Below are positions 20,581-33,565 of a stretch of 64,000 nt of DNA, piece by piece; within the stretch, counting starts at the first letter, position 1, and every line of letters begins with the position of its first letter. The DNA lies in assembly GCF_000003815.2 (NCBI RefSeq), contig NC_049997.1, forward strand, positions 5,685,321-5,749,320, read 5' to 3'. The stretch is from Branchiostoma floridae (Eukaryota; Chordata; Leptocardii; Amphioxiformes; Branchiostomatidae). The notes beneath the pieces are model-generated. The model did not search any database, was not told where the DNA came from, and saw only the letters and a program-made list of their open reading frames with translations. The position numbers and the translations under genes were made by a program.

Positions 20581-22809
20581 ACTACACGAAAAAGCGAATA
20601 TCTGGGTCGAATACTCCTGCATATAAACCCAGATATTCAAAATATGTGGCCGATAACGGGTATATGCCGTCCGCACACTTGGTATAGACGGACCTGCATA
20701 TGACCCGGAGATTCACAACTATTAGTGTGCGGGACATATGGAGGCCGATAATGCCTGCATATGTGCCTGGCCATCCCGGTGCATGTCCCGCCCATGTCCG
20801 CTCATCCGACCCAAATTTCCTGCATATGCCTGCCTATTCGGGACATGCACCCTTGTTAGCACCTAATTATCACCTAATTATCTCACCCAGGCCTCGACTA
20901 GAGCACCCTTTGTCATTGAAAGCAGCTTTGTTTTACCTAGGATCCCCCCTCCCTGTAGTGTGTTTATTTTGCTTTTATTCTTTCTGAATGGTGAATGAAT
21001 TTTCTTTATTTTTTCAAAGTATTTCTGGACAGTAGACTGTCCTGACGATTTCCCCCATATATTATGTGCTAGGAATGATGCTCCTTTTACGTCTTGTGAA
21101 GTTCTGCATTCCCGCTCTCATACATTCTGTTGTCCACCCGTCTTCTGCACAGACTTTTGTTAGTCAGGAGCACAGCTGCGGCAAAATTTCTAAACGTGAA
21201 CGTGAAGATTTGTAGTAACCATTGATCCATCGCGACACGGGTGAGCAGCCTCCACTGTCCACGGGGCCGAAGCAGAAATCACCCGAGCCAACCACGGCCT
21301 CCGGCAGCAACTTTTAAGCCAGCCCTACATGGCGACGTGTGACGTAGTCTCAAACCGTCCGCAAAATCACAACCGGGCATGTCAGTCGTACCCCACCGTA
21401 CTCTACAGCGCCTGCCCGCGCGTAAGGCTGGATACTAGCTATAAAATTACAGTTGTTTAAAACTCCAAGCAGAATCCAATCCTTCCAGCGTAGGCAGTTC
21501 CAATTCCACGCGGCAAGATGTTGTTTAGTCTCGAGGTCGTATCATTCTAAATCCCTCAGTGTTCACTGACGTTGTCTGCCGTGCATGCAGATATCCAGCT
21601 AGCGTAAAAGCGCAACCTCACAGAAAGAAGTCTAGCTCTGAAATGCCAACTGTAAAATTTGAAAATGTTGACATGTGTGTTGATTGGTTCTTATTTTCAA
21701 ACACCTACATGCTGTGTGAAATACAATTGGCTAGTTCTGATGAGTATTTGCATACAGGCAGACACAATAGGTCAGGAGGTCCACTGTAGCTAAATTCAGC
21801 TTTTGTCACCTGGCCAGTTCACAGTCAAACAATACCCACAAGGAACTAGGTGAAAATGTGTTACTGTAATTGTTAATGATTTCATACATCAGTCTGGTAA
21901 CAAACATATTGTTGTTGCAACAAGCATTATCCACAAGGATAAAAACGAATGAAGGCTTCCAATGCGAGCGTGGGTATATCATATACGCCATGTTTTCTTT
22001 TGTTTCAAAAGCACAACATTGGTCTTTAGACTGAAGCGGCCGTTTCATTGATAAGCTTAGGGTGTAAAATGACTACCCCACCATAGAATGGTGGAGAATG
22101 TTATCATCAACGTGTTAGATTTTACTTAGAATGTCCATTTCGTGTAGTTCAATCTAGGCAACAAACTGCCGCAGCAAAAAAAAAACGAATATTAAAATTG
22201 AGCGTGGGTAAGCCATGTTTTCTTTTGTGTCAAAAGTTAAAAAAAAAGTAAAATTAGTTGATTAGCTAAAAACGTAAAACCGAAGCTTAAGAATATAATA
22301 GTACCAAACGCTGGTATACGATGCCCTCAAAGTTATTTTTAGTGTTCGTTCTAGATAACAATTCATTGGAAAACGATGATACGCGCCATTCGTGCGTAGG
22401 CCTTTCTTTGTTCTTGTAAAACAATGCATTCGTTTATATCAGGCGTTTGTGAGTTTTGTTGACTGAAAATGCCAGACAAGTCAATAAACATCCGATTGGA
22501 GAGTACTTTTATGTAAAGCGGATGTCCTTTACCAATCTTACTCAAACCTATTCTTATGACAAAGCATCATTACGTCTATCAATTCACACACAAGATGGTC
22601 TCTTGTTTGGCATTACTCAAGACACGAGACGTGAGCAGGGGCCGCATATCCCCATACATGTCTAATTACCGGATGTGCAGGCATAAGCGGTAATATGCAG
22701 GACCCGCGCTTGTGATAACAGGATATGACTGCACATGCCCCGGATACACCAGGTTTCACGGGACATATGCAACCCCAAAAACGACCGGATATTCAAGTTT
22801 TCGTGTAGT
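20581..22809. mobile_element. 2.2-kb TIR element (family Q) with 5-bp target duplication
   Basis: The left end ACTACACGAAAAAGCGAATA is mirrored by a right end finishing TTTTCGTGTAGT. GGATC flanks both sides (20576-20580 and 22810-22814). GCATATG, GGACATATG and GCATGTCC-like motifs are dense next to both ends (20620-20850 and 22625-22780). A partial internal duplication of GAGCGTGGGTA..GCCATGTTTTCTTTTG occurs at about 21965 and 22200. No transposase frame was found, so it is non-autonomous. A 5-bp duplication does not identify one superfamily by itself. Confidence 0.82.
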
Positions 22810-23112
22810 GGATCTTGTTAAACTTAAAGTCACTTTTTTCTTTAATACGGCAGTCTTAGTCGGTAAAGACAGTGACTTCCAATTTGCTAACCAGTACAAT
22901 TAGCTGAAATCTACCCCAAAATAGATGAAGCCTTTTACAGTGTCGTCTTGGGTCGTTGCAATTCTAGCAAATGGCCGCTAAAATCTTTGCCGACCTTGTA
23001 ACAACCCGCTTTTATTGGTTTATGGTAGGGTGGGTCACAGACCATTGGAGGATTCAAAACATCATAGTTACCGATACAAGCAATTACCGTACATGTATAG
23101 CAGGATGATAGG

Positions 23113-23326
23113 TACTGTAAGTGCATTTAAGTTTGTGGGGATTTGATTTCGCGGTAGCGGGAAAAAGGACTGTTCGCAGTGGTTTTAATTTCGCGGTAGC
23201 ACCATGCACTGTAGTCTCTTACTGCGATGGAAAAATGTTCGCGGTGGTTTTAAGTTCGCGGTGAAACAGCCGCTGCGAAAACCGCGACCATAAACCCCCC
23301 GCTAAAATTCCTGCATTGATACAGTA
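23113..23326. mobile_element. MITE family A, copy 2
   Basis: The left end TACTGTAAGTGCATTTAAG and right end TGCATTGATACAGTA, with TTTCGCGGTAGCGGGAAAAA and CGGTGGTTTTAAGTTCGCGG inside. It is in the opposite orientation to copy 1 by internal sequence. Confidence 0.88.
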
Positions 23327-23941
23327 TGATTTGAAAATGAGTGAAAATTGCTGAATTTGGTCATCCTAGCAAATACTGGCCTTTCTAGTTCTTTTGTATC
23401 TTGATATCTTAAACATCCTTAGTAACTCTCTGTCATTTTGAAAACCTTTGACAGGTATCAAAAGAGGGACAAAACAGAAATTGCTGGCACTTCATACCTG
23501 TGCGCCTAGGATGGTATGTTAAACCCTGGAAGTGTGTGGTATTGTATAGAATCCCTTGGTAGGGTAAGAATGCCTTGTATTCTGTCTTGGCAAGCCATCA
23601 GCACCAGTAAAAACAACACTTCTGGGTTGAGAGTTTGGTTTGGCCGCTTAAGTTCACACCTCCAAAACATGCCTCACAATCTCTTCATTCCTGTCTTAAT
23701 CTTTGATTAGACTGTCCTTAAGGTTATCATGTTCTACAGGCAACAAAACACACAGAGTACATTTTGTAAGTCTTGTTTTGTCAAGCAGTGTTTGTGTGTC
23801 TTTATTGTACAAAATCAACAATCAACATAGCTTTTAAGGATATGCTGCCTAGCAATAGTTGAACAGAAGTACCGGTATTTTGTCTTTTATCCAAAATATC
23901 AATTTTTGAGGTTGAATTATATCAATGAATATAATATCTTA
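23327..23941. other. No gene seen
   Basis: Short frames only, no recognisable domain. Confidence 0.5.
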
Positions 23942-25208
23942 TTACCTCCATGAAATGTCATGGAGGTTATATTTTACCCTGCGTTTGTGTGTGTGTGTGT
24001 CTGTCTGTCTGTCTGTCAACAAGATAACTCAAGAACAGCTGGATGGATTGGTTTCATACTTGGTGTGTTGGTAGGGTGTGATGAAAGCTGGATGAAAGCT
24101 GGAAGTGATTAGATTTTGGGTCCCCTAGCGGCTATCCTTGGTACTGCAACGCAACTTCCGGTTTTGCTATCTCGTGTTCTGAACAAGCTATGGTCCCAAT
24201 TTTTGGGTGATAGATAGCTCTTGTGCTCAGGAATAAGTGACATAAGTTTGGGCCCCCTAGCGTCTAGTTTGGGGATAGCAGGGGCATTTTTGTCAAAAAC
24301 TTCTGAATCAGATAACTCAAGAAGGGAACAACAGATTTTCACGATTTTTGGTATGTAGTGAAACAACAAAGAGGGGCGAGTAGAACAGAAAGAAACAATA
24401 TATACCAATACCCAGGAATCGAACCCGGGTCCTCCAGATCACAACACTAGTCGTCTAACTGAGTGAGCCAAAAGCCTGACAGGCGTTTGGCATGATCAGT
24501 TTCCGCTACTAGAACCCCCCACTGTTACAGTAGGTACCTTAGACAATGTTGTACAAGATGAAATACTAATTATGCAAAATTTGAGTATATTTGCATAATT
24601 AATGAGATTATTCTATCATAGCAGTTTTTTTCAATGTATCTCCTGTTCCGGAAATGATATGATCTTGACAATTAGGTGGTAGACAGCTTTTAGTGTCATG
24701 ACATGGTGGGCCAAGTTTCAGCCCCCTAACATCTAATTTTGGAACTGCAGGGGTATTTTTGTCAAGACATTGCAAAGAAGATAACTGCAGAGAGGAAAGA
24801 TGGATTTCCATCATTTAGGCATGCTGGTAGCTTAGGCAAATATGTTCATAATGATATACATGTGCATTTTATGCAAATGAGGACATTACTTGCATAATTA
24901 ATGAGGAAATTCTATAATTCCATTATTTCAATAACTTGACTTCAATAAATGTAACAAATGTACATTATGATACATGGAACATATTATTAAGCAGATGCCA
25001 AATATGCTAATTAGGAACTGATTTGCATAATATATGCGAAAATTGCAATGATAGTTGCTCAATGATTAATGATAGGAATTTCATACTTGACGTGTATGTT
25101 AGTCAGTGATGAATATCACCATGCATGAATCATGAAAATGTGCAAGTCTGTTGCATAAAATTTACAAAAGCTTGAATATTTCATGGAGGTATGAGGTCGC
25201 CAAACTCT
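23942..25208. mobile_element. Family E TIR element with CCTCCATGAAA ends
   Basis: The left end TTACCTCCATGAAATGTCAT itself folds with the following ATGGAGGT. The right end is ATTTCATGGAGGTATGAGG near 25190. It contains GTGTGT and CTGTCTGT microsatellites near 23980-24020. Diverged repeats of GATAACTCAAGAA and GCCCCCTA.C.TCTA.TTTGG are present inside. A tRNA-like SINE is nested near 24405-24545. It has no coding capacity. Confidence 0.65.
24405..24545 (-). mobile_element. tRNA-derived SINE, antisense
   Basis: On the minus strand GGCTCACTCAGTTAGACG (A-box-like) precedes GACCCGGGTTCGATTCCTGG, which includes the B box GGTTCGATTCC. The 5' side carries CTGTAACAGTGGGGGGTTCT. A diverged forward copy lies at 33386-33565. 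Confidence 0.7.
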
Positions 25209-25238
25209 AGTTATATATATATATATATATATATATCA
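25209..25238. repeat. (TA)n microsatellite
   Basis: An uninterrupted TA run of about 13 units directly after the family E end. Confidence 0.95.
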
Positions 25239-25430
25239 GTATAGAATATATATAATGATATGGAAGCCTATGTGGTTAGGAAAACGACATTAAAAGACAA
25301 TAAACAGCAATAAAACACAATGGACAACAATGAAGGAATTCCACAAGAAAGCCACTCTAGGGAATGATAAAATCTGATCTATATGGTCAGATTTTCACTG
25401 TAGACAGGATTATTTAACATTGTGTCATTG

Positions 25431-26173
25431 GGCCAGACCAATTTAATTTCTTGGTTCACTGATTTTTTCATAAAAAATATGGAGCGAGAGGGCGAAATAA
25501 AAATAAAAATAAAAATTGTAAAATGGTTGGGGTAAAGGTAACGGCTAATCCAAAACATAAAGAAAAAAAGTTTTCAGCTTGAAAAAAGTACAAAAACACT
25601 ATTATTGTACAGTAACAGCACCTGTACCCACACTTCAAGGAGCTTATAATATAAAGGCCAATTTGCTACACCAGAAAGCTGGTGAATGGTTTCATTAAGG
25701 CCACACCAATTTAATTTCTTGGTTCACGGATTTTTTCATAAAAAATATGGAGCGAGAGGGCGAAATAAAAATAAAAATAAAATTTGTAAAATGGTTGGTG
25801 TAAAGGTAATGGCTAATCCAAAACATAAAGAAAAAAAGTTTTCAGCTTGAAAAAAGTACAAAAACACTTATTTTTTGTACCAGTAACAGCACCTGTACCC
25901 ACACTTTAAGGAGCTTATAATATAAAGGTCAATTTGCTACACCAGAAAGTTGGTGAATGGTTTCATTAATGGTGAAAATTTGCTGAGTAGTAATTTTTAT
26001 TTTTATTTTTTTTCCCAAAAAATAGGAGCGAGCGAATCCGTGAACCAAGAAATTAAATCGGTGTGGCCTAATGGTGAAAATTTGCTGAGTGGTAATTTTT
26101 ATTTTTTTATTTTTTTTCAAAAAAATAGGAGCGAGCGAATCCGTGAACCAAGAAATTAAATTGGTGTGGCCTT
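25431..26173. mobile_element. Family F TIR element with both ends duplicated
   Basis: The left end GGCCAGACCAATTTAATTTC starts at 25431 and recurs as GGCCACACCAATTTAATTTC at 25699, a 268-bp tandem duplication. On the right, a 102-bp block starting ATGGTGAAAATTTGCTGAG at 25969 recurs at 26071. Each right block ends AAATTAAATYGGTGTGGCC, the inverse of the left terminus. Related ends are at 49185 and 55018-55420. Confidence 0.85.
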
Positions 26174-26504
26174 GGGCAACATTTAATCTAAGGGACTAGT
26201 AAGAAGTGGATTAAAACTAATAAAAGTAGCTTCTTGAAAAACTCTGTTCCTTTAGATCAGAACAAAATGTTCTCTAATGCTCTATAGAAAGCCAAGGATT
26301 TTGTATATCTTTCTTAAGAAAACCGATAGGAATTAGCTGGTTAAGATAGTGACTTAACTTCTAGAGCTGGGATCTTCTTGCTATTTTCTCTGTTTTATTG
26401 TCAGTATCACTTTTCATTGCACAACAATTTGTTGTTAATAGCTTTTTTCAAAACCCTTTTGTGGTTCAGTGCAAATATAAGATGCCCCTAAATTCACTTC
26501 ACTA

Positions 26505-26744
26505 AAGCTAAGGACACAACCCACCGTACGTGCAAATACGTGCTATCTACGTGCCAAAACGTGGGCAATCTATTGGGATCCGTAAGAGGTAAGTACCGCT
26601 TCCTTACGAACTCGTAGGGAATCTGACAGATTTTGGAGCACGCAGACACTCGTAGAACTGAACGTTTCAGAAATACGCGGCGGATGTGGCCTCCAAAAAA
26701 AGGTATGGACAAATTTTACGTACAGCAAGTTGTGCCCGTAGCTT
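26505..26744. mobile_element. MITE family G, copy 1
   Basis: The left end AAGCTAAGGACACAACCC and right end GTTGTGCCCGTAGCTT are inverted. The interior TACGTGCAAATACGTGCTAT, TGGGATCCGTAAG and AACTCGTAGGGAAT are shared with 55777-56071. Two unsupported frames on the minus strand lie within it. Confidence 0.85.
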
Positions 26745-27901
26745 AAGGGATGTATTGTTGTTGACATAACTGAAGAGTGTAGTAAGTGTTTAGGTACTCC
26801 TGTGATGCAGAGATGCGTGCTATGGAGAATTACATCATCATGAATCCCTCAGTCTTGCATCACATCAGCTGAATATGTGAGCAATTTGCTGGTATTTTTC
26901 TAATAAAACTCTCAGTCCAGTAGGCCATTCCTAACATTCAGTCCAAAAATTCCTTCTGCGTTTAACTTTATTTGGTGAAATACTGCTCCCTATTTCATTG
27001 GATAAGTCATTTTTGCAAATATATTCATGAATTGTAGCCCTTACGTTTTATTACTTTCAACTGTATCTTACCTATGAGTTGTAATAGTTGTCCAAATTGT
27101 GTTCAACTTTCAAGCGTCTTGTAACGTTACTTATTTGATGAGCACTCATCCAAAAGAAAAACATTAGTCATTCCCCAAATGCACAGCATTCTGCATGGGC
27201 AGTCAACTGTGCCCAAATTTGTTTAAGTAGGTTAGAAAAATGCTCGGTGTTTCATTTGTTATCTTTTGTAATTAGCCGCAGCGGCGTCAAAATAGCAGGA
27301 GTTTTGTCGTTCTTCCCAGCATGCACCAGCACTTTATGGTTGATAACCACCTTAAGTTAAAACGTCTTGACCATACTACAACTTGTTACCCCCATTGTCA
27401 CTAGCTAAATGCAAAATGTATTCTGTAAATTGCAAAATAAATTGGAAAATGATGCTTACATCGTAGAATGCCAAAATGAATTCCAAAATCATCCCTTCTC
27501 TACTTTGCCCTTATTATTTTCTTTGGCTGCAAAACACATAAACGCCCGCCAGTATACGGTAATCTGTTCATTTTCAAATCGGTCCACTATCCGATCCACT
27601 TATTGACTGTTTAGGTCCGGCGTCTTTTCCGGACCAGTCCAACAAGAAAAAACGGTTTTGTACCCACCCCTACTGACTACCATACAGGTGTAAATAGCCT
27701 TTGTAAGACATGGTGTACGTATGAGAGCTCGACTCTGTGATTCTGAAAGGCTCCCTATGGAAGATTAAGCAAAATAAATAGACACGACAACATAGCTGTC
27801 AGTGTCCACTGACTCTGGGTAGCCACTGTTGCTCACTAGAGCACAGCGCACTGACATTACAGCCTTGTTTGGACACAATTTGGGATAACCACCCGCAAAG
27901 A
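26745..27901. other. No gene seen
   Basis: Unique intron sequence; no domain in short frames. Confidence 0.5.
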
Positions 27902-28267
27902 CTAAGGCCCAATCTACACACAGTTTTTACCGATATCTGTGGAGATGTCGGGAGGGATCTAGAACGTAGGGGGCCGGACACCCATGGCGCTTGCAGTCAT
28001 AAACATATAGCGCGATTTTTCAAATGGCGTTATATGCTAATGAGCCTTCCCGAAGTCGGGAAGCATCTACACGCGCGCGAAGCTGTTGGGGACCCCTGCT
28101 AAGCTATTGGTACGGTATCGTACGAATGGTCCGGACCTTTCGGGAGAAATTTTCCCGATATCGTAATGGCGATATAGTAGTTCCATCTAGACGATGAAAA
28201 AAAGCTGTCGGCGAGAGGTTGTAGGCTCGCCGATATCGGGTAAAACTGTGTGTAGATCGTGCCCAAG
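27902..28267. mobile_element. PIF/Harbinger-like MITE (family C), copy 2
   Basis: GGCCCAATCTACACACAG at the left and TGTGTGTAGATCGTGCCC at the right. It shares the internal blocks of copy 1, including GATATCGGGTAAAACTGTG and AGCTGTCGGCGAGAGGTTGT. Confidence 0.9.
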
Positions 28268-30136
28268 TCATGCAGAAAAATGCATCAGATTCTGTCTTCA
28301 GAGTAAGGCCATATTGATTTGATCGTATGTATGATATCCTGAGGGAACTCCAAAACTGATGCGGGTGTGCAAAGAAAAAAAAGTTTGGCAAATAAAAGTT
28401 GCCCTCATTATGAAATCTCAGTAGTCAAGAAGGTTGAAGAAATGACTATAGTAATAGTACATATAGTATGGAAAATCGTACGATGGATTCTTTATCCTCT
28501 TTGACTTTGGAATAGACTTTGGCATAATAATGGCATTATTCCAATTTTGGGGGGGGCAAATTGTGACATGATATTGCTTGCTTAATTTGCAGCTGCTTTG
28601 TACAATTTGCAGTATGTGGTCAAAAACACAATTTGTAAATGGGTGAAAATTTATGCATGTGTCGCATGTCATTCCACTATAATTGTAGCTACATGCTTCA
28701 AATTTTGAGAGAATAAAATAAATGATAATATTTTTTATTCATATACAAAAAACATCCTCAAGTCTTAGACTAGTAGTATTAGGCTAGAAGTTGAAGCAAT
28801 AGAAAGTACAACAGTTGAAAAATTAGATTTTTGCAGGACTTAATTTGCAGCCAAGGAAGGGAAAGTAGTTGTTTTGTGGTTTTATAGAACAATTGAACAA
28901 ACAGAAAGCAAGACAGAACTTACTCAGTATATTAAGTTCACGGTGAGAGCTCACCACAAAAACTGTGAACATAAAAACACTGCAAATATTTCACCATCTA
29001 CAGTATTCTGTTGTGACATTTTGTCAGTCATCGGAAGATTAAAGTCCTTTTGTTGTGGTCACGTTTTCTCTGTGAATCATTGCAGCATCATTGTTGAACT
29101 GTGTACATTAGGATTTTAGTAGGGTCACATGTAAATAAACGGTCGGGTGGTACGAACAAACCTCCTATTCAAACCCTCTACCTCCCTAGTGTCACTTGTT
29201 GTCCGGTCTTGTAATCGCTATGTTCAGACGAGCGGAAGTGAAAAGTTTTGAACAATGGACCATGTGGCACGTACGTTTACGAGACAAAATGGCTTTCCGG
29301 TCATGAAACGCACTGTTGTTTCCAGTTTTTTTTCTGGTTAGGAGCATTCACACTTTCATAACATGGAAGACCAGATGTAAAGAAATATTGCAAGGAAACA
29401 CCATCCCCAAACTGTCCAAGATATCTTTTTATGTGGGCAAAGCCACACATTTAGTATCTCTACAGATATTCCACCCGACCAATCAAAACTCAGAAAAAAT
29501 GGAACCTGTAGCATGCAGTCCACGTTTCCAGCTTTTTGATTGGCTAACATTCTGATTGTCTGGTGGATACGTCAGGTCAGGGGTAAACCTATCAACGCAC
29601 AGGTCACAAAATGGCACTCGGCAGCGCAGTATCACAAAAAGTAGGGGTATTGGACGTTGGGTAGAACCGGTTACGGGGCCGAAAAACGTTGAAAATGCAG
29701 CAAGTTCAGAGCATCTAATCGGCTAAATAACAACATAAAAATGCCCCACAAAAAATTATTTGAGTATTCTGTCCAAGTTTTAGTGAAATACCTTCGATTA
29801 TAAGCGAGAAATAGCCAGCGGAAGCTCGCGGGTTTTTTCAAGCAACGCAATACATTTGTATACCTGCATGTTAAAACGTGCGCTCGTAACATGTTGTAGC
29901 ACTGGCTCAGTGGTATTATTCACGTGTGTTAAACCAACGCTCCGGGATCGAATCCGTGGATAGATAATGTTTTTAATTTTTTTTTTCTTTTTGCTGCATT
30001 TTCGCGAAAATGTTGCCTTTCTTGTTGCTTCTTTTCCTGCGATTTTTGCTTTCTTTTCCCTTCGCCCACATCCTGCATTTTTTTTCAAAAATGTTGCCTT
30101 TCTAGTATTTTTTTATGTTAACTGATTATTAAATTG
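28268..30136. other. No gene seen
   Basis: Contains TTTTTGCAGGACTTAATTTG near 28831, resembling the repeat end at 14007, and a T-rich tract near 29967. No supported coding sequence. Confidence 0.45.
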
Positions 30137-30290
30137 TTTAGGGTCCAGAGGCCCTGGGTTCAAATCCTTTAACATGCCACGGATGTTGTGTCCTTAAGAA
30201 AAAGCACTTCACACGACTTTTCTCACTCCATTCAAGCATAAAAATTGATACTTGACTTAGGTTGGGGAGGTAAAAGGTGGTGGAAGGAAA
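30137..30290 (+). mobile_element. tRNA-like SINE fragment
   Basis: B box GGTTCAAATCC at 30157-30167, then ACATGCCAC, GTGTCCTTAAGAAAAAGCAC, CACACGACTTTTCTCACTCC and TTGGGGAGGTAAAAGG, the same order as in the copy at 63830. Confidence 0.7.
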
Positions 30291-30321
30291 GGGATGGGCT
30301 TCACCTTCCGATACTTTACAC

Positions 30322-30675
30322 TTAGGCACAATCTTGACACAGTTTTTACTGATATCTGTGGATATGTCGGGAGGGATCTGGAACGTTGGCCGCTGGACAC
30401 CCGTGGTGCTTGCAGTCATAAACAGCTATATAGACTAATGAGCCCGCATTATATGCTAATGAGCCCTCCCGAGGTCGGGACGCATCTACACACACGCGGA
30501 AGTTGGCGGGGACCCCTGCTAAGCTATGCGGCGAATGCTCCGGACCTTTCGGGAGAAATTCTGCCGATATCTTTATGGCGATATTGCAGTTCCATCTAGA
30601 CGCTGAAAAAAAGCTGTCGGCGAGAGGTTGTCGGCTCGCAGATATCAGGGAAAACTGTGTCTAGATCGTGCCTTA
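30322..30675. mobile_element. PIF/Harbinger-like MITE (family C), copy 3
   Basis: GGCACAATCTTGACACAG at the left and TGTGTCTAGATCGTGCC at the right, flanked on both sides by TTA (direct). A TTA duplication is characteristic of PIF/Harbinger insertion. Internal sequence matches copies 1 and 2. Confidence 0.92.
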
Positions 30676-32110
30676 GACACAGTGGATAACAACCCACTGT
30701 CCCTACAGCCTGAAAAAGGCTATGGGACCACCTTTACCTAATATTGATTGTGCAAAAACCAAAGAAGATTACTAGGTAGCAAGTCACAATGGTTGTATGA
30801 GCATAGAAAATGCACTCAAATTTATGGCTATACAATTCTTCATTGACAGATTTAGTGAAGGTCAGTTCCTTGCAGTATGCAATCTGCTGATAGGAGGCGC
30901 TTTTAACATGTGCACCTGATGTTCTGTGTTAGTACAGGGATGAGTTGACAAGGATTATGGTCCATAATCACCACGTCCCCTGCAAAGTGTACATCACACA
31001 CTTACAGGAACCAAAGAAGTGTCCGTTTCACCGGAACTGACACCTGTTCGACAACTTACTGTAACTCTTGAAATCTTTGCAGTGGTTTTATTTTTCCTGG
31101 TGACCTCTCCAAAGTGAAATCATGACAACATGAACATGCTTTTTCAGTACTACAGAATTTATCAGCTACAAAGTAAAAAAAACACCAATAAAAAAAATGC
31201 AGTACCCTTGTGCTGCATATTTAGTCCTGACAAAAATAAATGAGTTTACAGTATGCTGACATCTCTTTGTATATTTGTGCCACCAACTTATATAATTATA
31301 CAGTAGTAGACAGGGAAACAAATTGTGTTTGTTGCCTTTAAGGGGCAACGATCATATGTTTTTTGTGGCTTCCATATGCAGTGTTGTCTTTAATTTTTGT
31401 CCATCCCATGCATTGGGGGGGGGGGGGGGGTAGGAAATTCCCCCCCCGAAAAGCTATTTTATGCATTTTCATTTGCAAGCTGGCTTTTTAAACTTTAGGC
31501 AAAGATGTTTTCCTGAAGGAAAAAAATTAAGATTTGTTTTTTCAAGTTCTTTTCAGGATCTTCAAACCGTATCACTTATCATATTGCACATATAAGTCTC
31601 TATATGAAATCCTCAAAATTTAATGTACTTTCTTATTATACCACGGTACTGACTTAATGTACATGTAACAGCAAGACTATCCATAATTGAAAATGTCCAG
31701 ATTTTCTTTTTCTTTCAGTCTGTCTACATCTATGTAAGGATCACTGACAAGTTAAGAATATTCTTGGAGTGACCTGCCAGAGTTAGTGTGTCAGGAGTAC
31801 CATAAGTTATAACAGGTGTGTGTGATAAGAATCTGTGTTTAATTGGTAAATACATCACCTATAGAGGAGATCAGGGGATCAGGGCATGTAAGTCCTCCTA
31901 ATTAATATAATTAGGCCTTGAGAAACCAATGTTGGGTTTCCCATCATAGTCCTGAAATATAAGGTTCGGTAGGGAGTAATACTGTGTGTGATTTAGATTT
32001 TTTTTAAATCGAACAAAGTGTTCCAAAAAGTAAATTTTTAGAACTGAAATGAGTTAGGATTCTGGTATTTTAAATTTTATATTGTCTTAATACGGATGCA
32101 TTTGTAGATC
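30676..32110. other. No gene seen; facing G and C homopolymers
   Basis: A 16-base G run (31415-31430) and an 8-base C run (31440-31447) could form a hairpin. The rest is unique AT-rich intron. Confidence 0.5.
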
Positions 32111-32333
32111 TACTGTAAATGCATTTAAGTTCGCGGGGATTTAATTTCGCGGTAGCGGGAAAAAGGACTTTTCGCGGTGGTTTTAATTTCGCGGTAACAC
32201 CATAGACTGCAGTCTAATACCATGATAGAAAAAATGTTTGCGGTGGTTTTAAGTTCGTGGTGAAGTGGTCACCGCGAAAACCGCGAACATTAATCCACCG
32301 CGAACATTTCTGCATTTACAGTATTTTACAATT
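32111..32333. mobile_element. MITE family A, copy 3
   Basis: TACTGTAAATGCATTTAAG at the left and TTTCTGCATTTACAGTA at the right, a near-perfect inverted terminus. It contains TTTCGCGGTAGCGGG and GAAAACCGCGAACATTAATC. Confidence 0.93.
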
Positions 32334-33385
32334 TGTATTCAATCTCATCACTCAGATAAGTTTTGTGTTTCTTAACCAACAGTGGTGCAACAACAAACAG
32401 GCTAGGGTTGCTTGAGTTATCAGAAACACAACATTTTTACCTTAATTTGCCTTACTGGCCATTTTCCACCAGGGGACTTCAACCTGCCACAGGGACTTCT
32501 ACTATCAATTACTGCAGAAAGAAAGGGAAATCATTTCTCTTAATCAGTCTCTTAGGAATCCCTGGTCAAGAAAAGATTGTCAGAAGATTATTGTAGATAA
32601 TTAGCAAAGACATTTTGCAAGTACCTCTTGGCTGGTGATAATCAACAGTGACATTTTGCAAGGTATCTGTAGACTTGTGACTTTTGACTTTCCATCTTTT
32701 AAAGCGCCTTCATGCCCTTTCCTGTGGAGTGTATCAGCAGATATATTTCTGCGTAATTGGTAGATGGACTGCACAAATTAAAAGTAAAGTGCGATTTGTA
32801 TTTTTGGCGTAAAGGTTATGTGTTTTTTTTAATAATTTATACATATAGTTGTTACCAGCAAGTTACCTGGAAACTTTGTAAAGCATGATCAAACTTGTTG
32901 ACCAAGAATAAAGGCAGTATTGTTTATTCTTGAACAACTTTGCTTCAAACGTTTCAACATCAGTCTATATATATAGGGAGGCGGGCATTACTAAGTTTAA
33001 TATTCAAAAAGACGATATCCTTACCTACAAGAATTGTAAGATGACAAGCTTGAATTTGATGGATAAAGTTCATTGTAGAAGGCTTCCCAAATTTAGCATA
33101 ATACCCAAGCAGTCCCATTCGAATTTTACAAAGAGTATTGTCAGAACACACATACATGTAATGTTTTTCTTTCATCCGAGACAGTTGTCACTTGTCTTCT
33201 GTTACCTGCCTTTAAATAGTAAAGGCAATAGTTATGTGTTGTGAGAAAGACTTTACATGTCTCTGAATCATAAAGGCATGTTATGTCACGACAAAGAGTA
33301 GCATTTGAAGCGCTAGTGTTGCTGCCTTGAACACACCAGATGTTGTTTGTCAACTCAATTGATGAAAATTGGATCAGTGCCTAAT
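32334..33385. other. No gene seen
   Basis: Short unsupported frames, including a 104-codon frame at 32930 without recognisable domain. Confidence 0.45.
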
Positions 33386-33565
33386 TAGCCTATAGTACCT
33401 TTTCCCTACTGTGACAGTGGCTACTGGAAGTTTTCTATCTCTGTGCAGTTTCTATCTGTGTAACAGTGGGGTTCAAGGGCTGCAAAACAGACTATGCCAA
33501 ATGGCTTTAAGCCTTTTGGCGTAACGGTTTAGCATCTGGGGTTGTGACCAGATGCTAAGAATCAG
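33386..33565 (+). mobile_element. Decayed tRNA-derived SINE (same family as 24405)
   Basis: TGTAACAGTGGGGTTC, ACTATGCCAAATGGC and AAGCCTTTTGGCGTAACGG-TTTAGCATCTGGGGTTGTGA follow the order of the minus-strand copy at 24405-24545. The B box is degraded. Confidence 0.55.
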
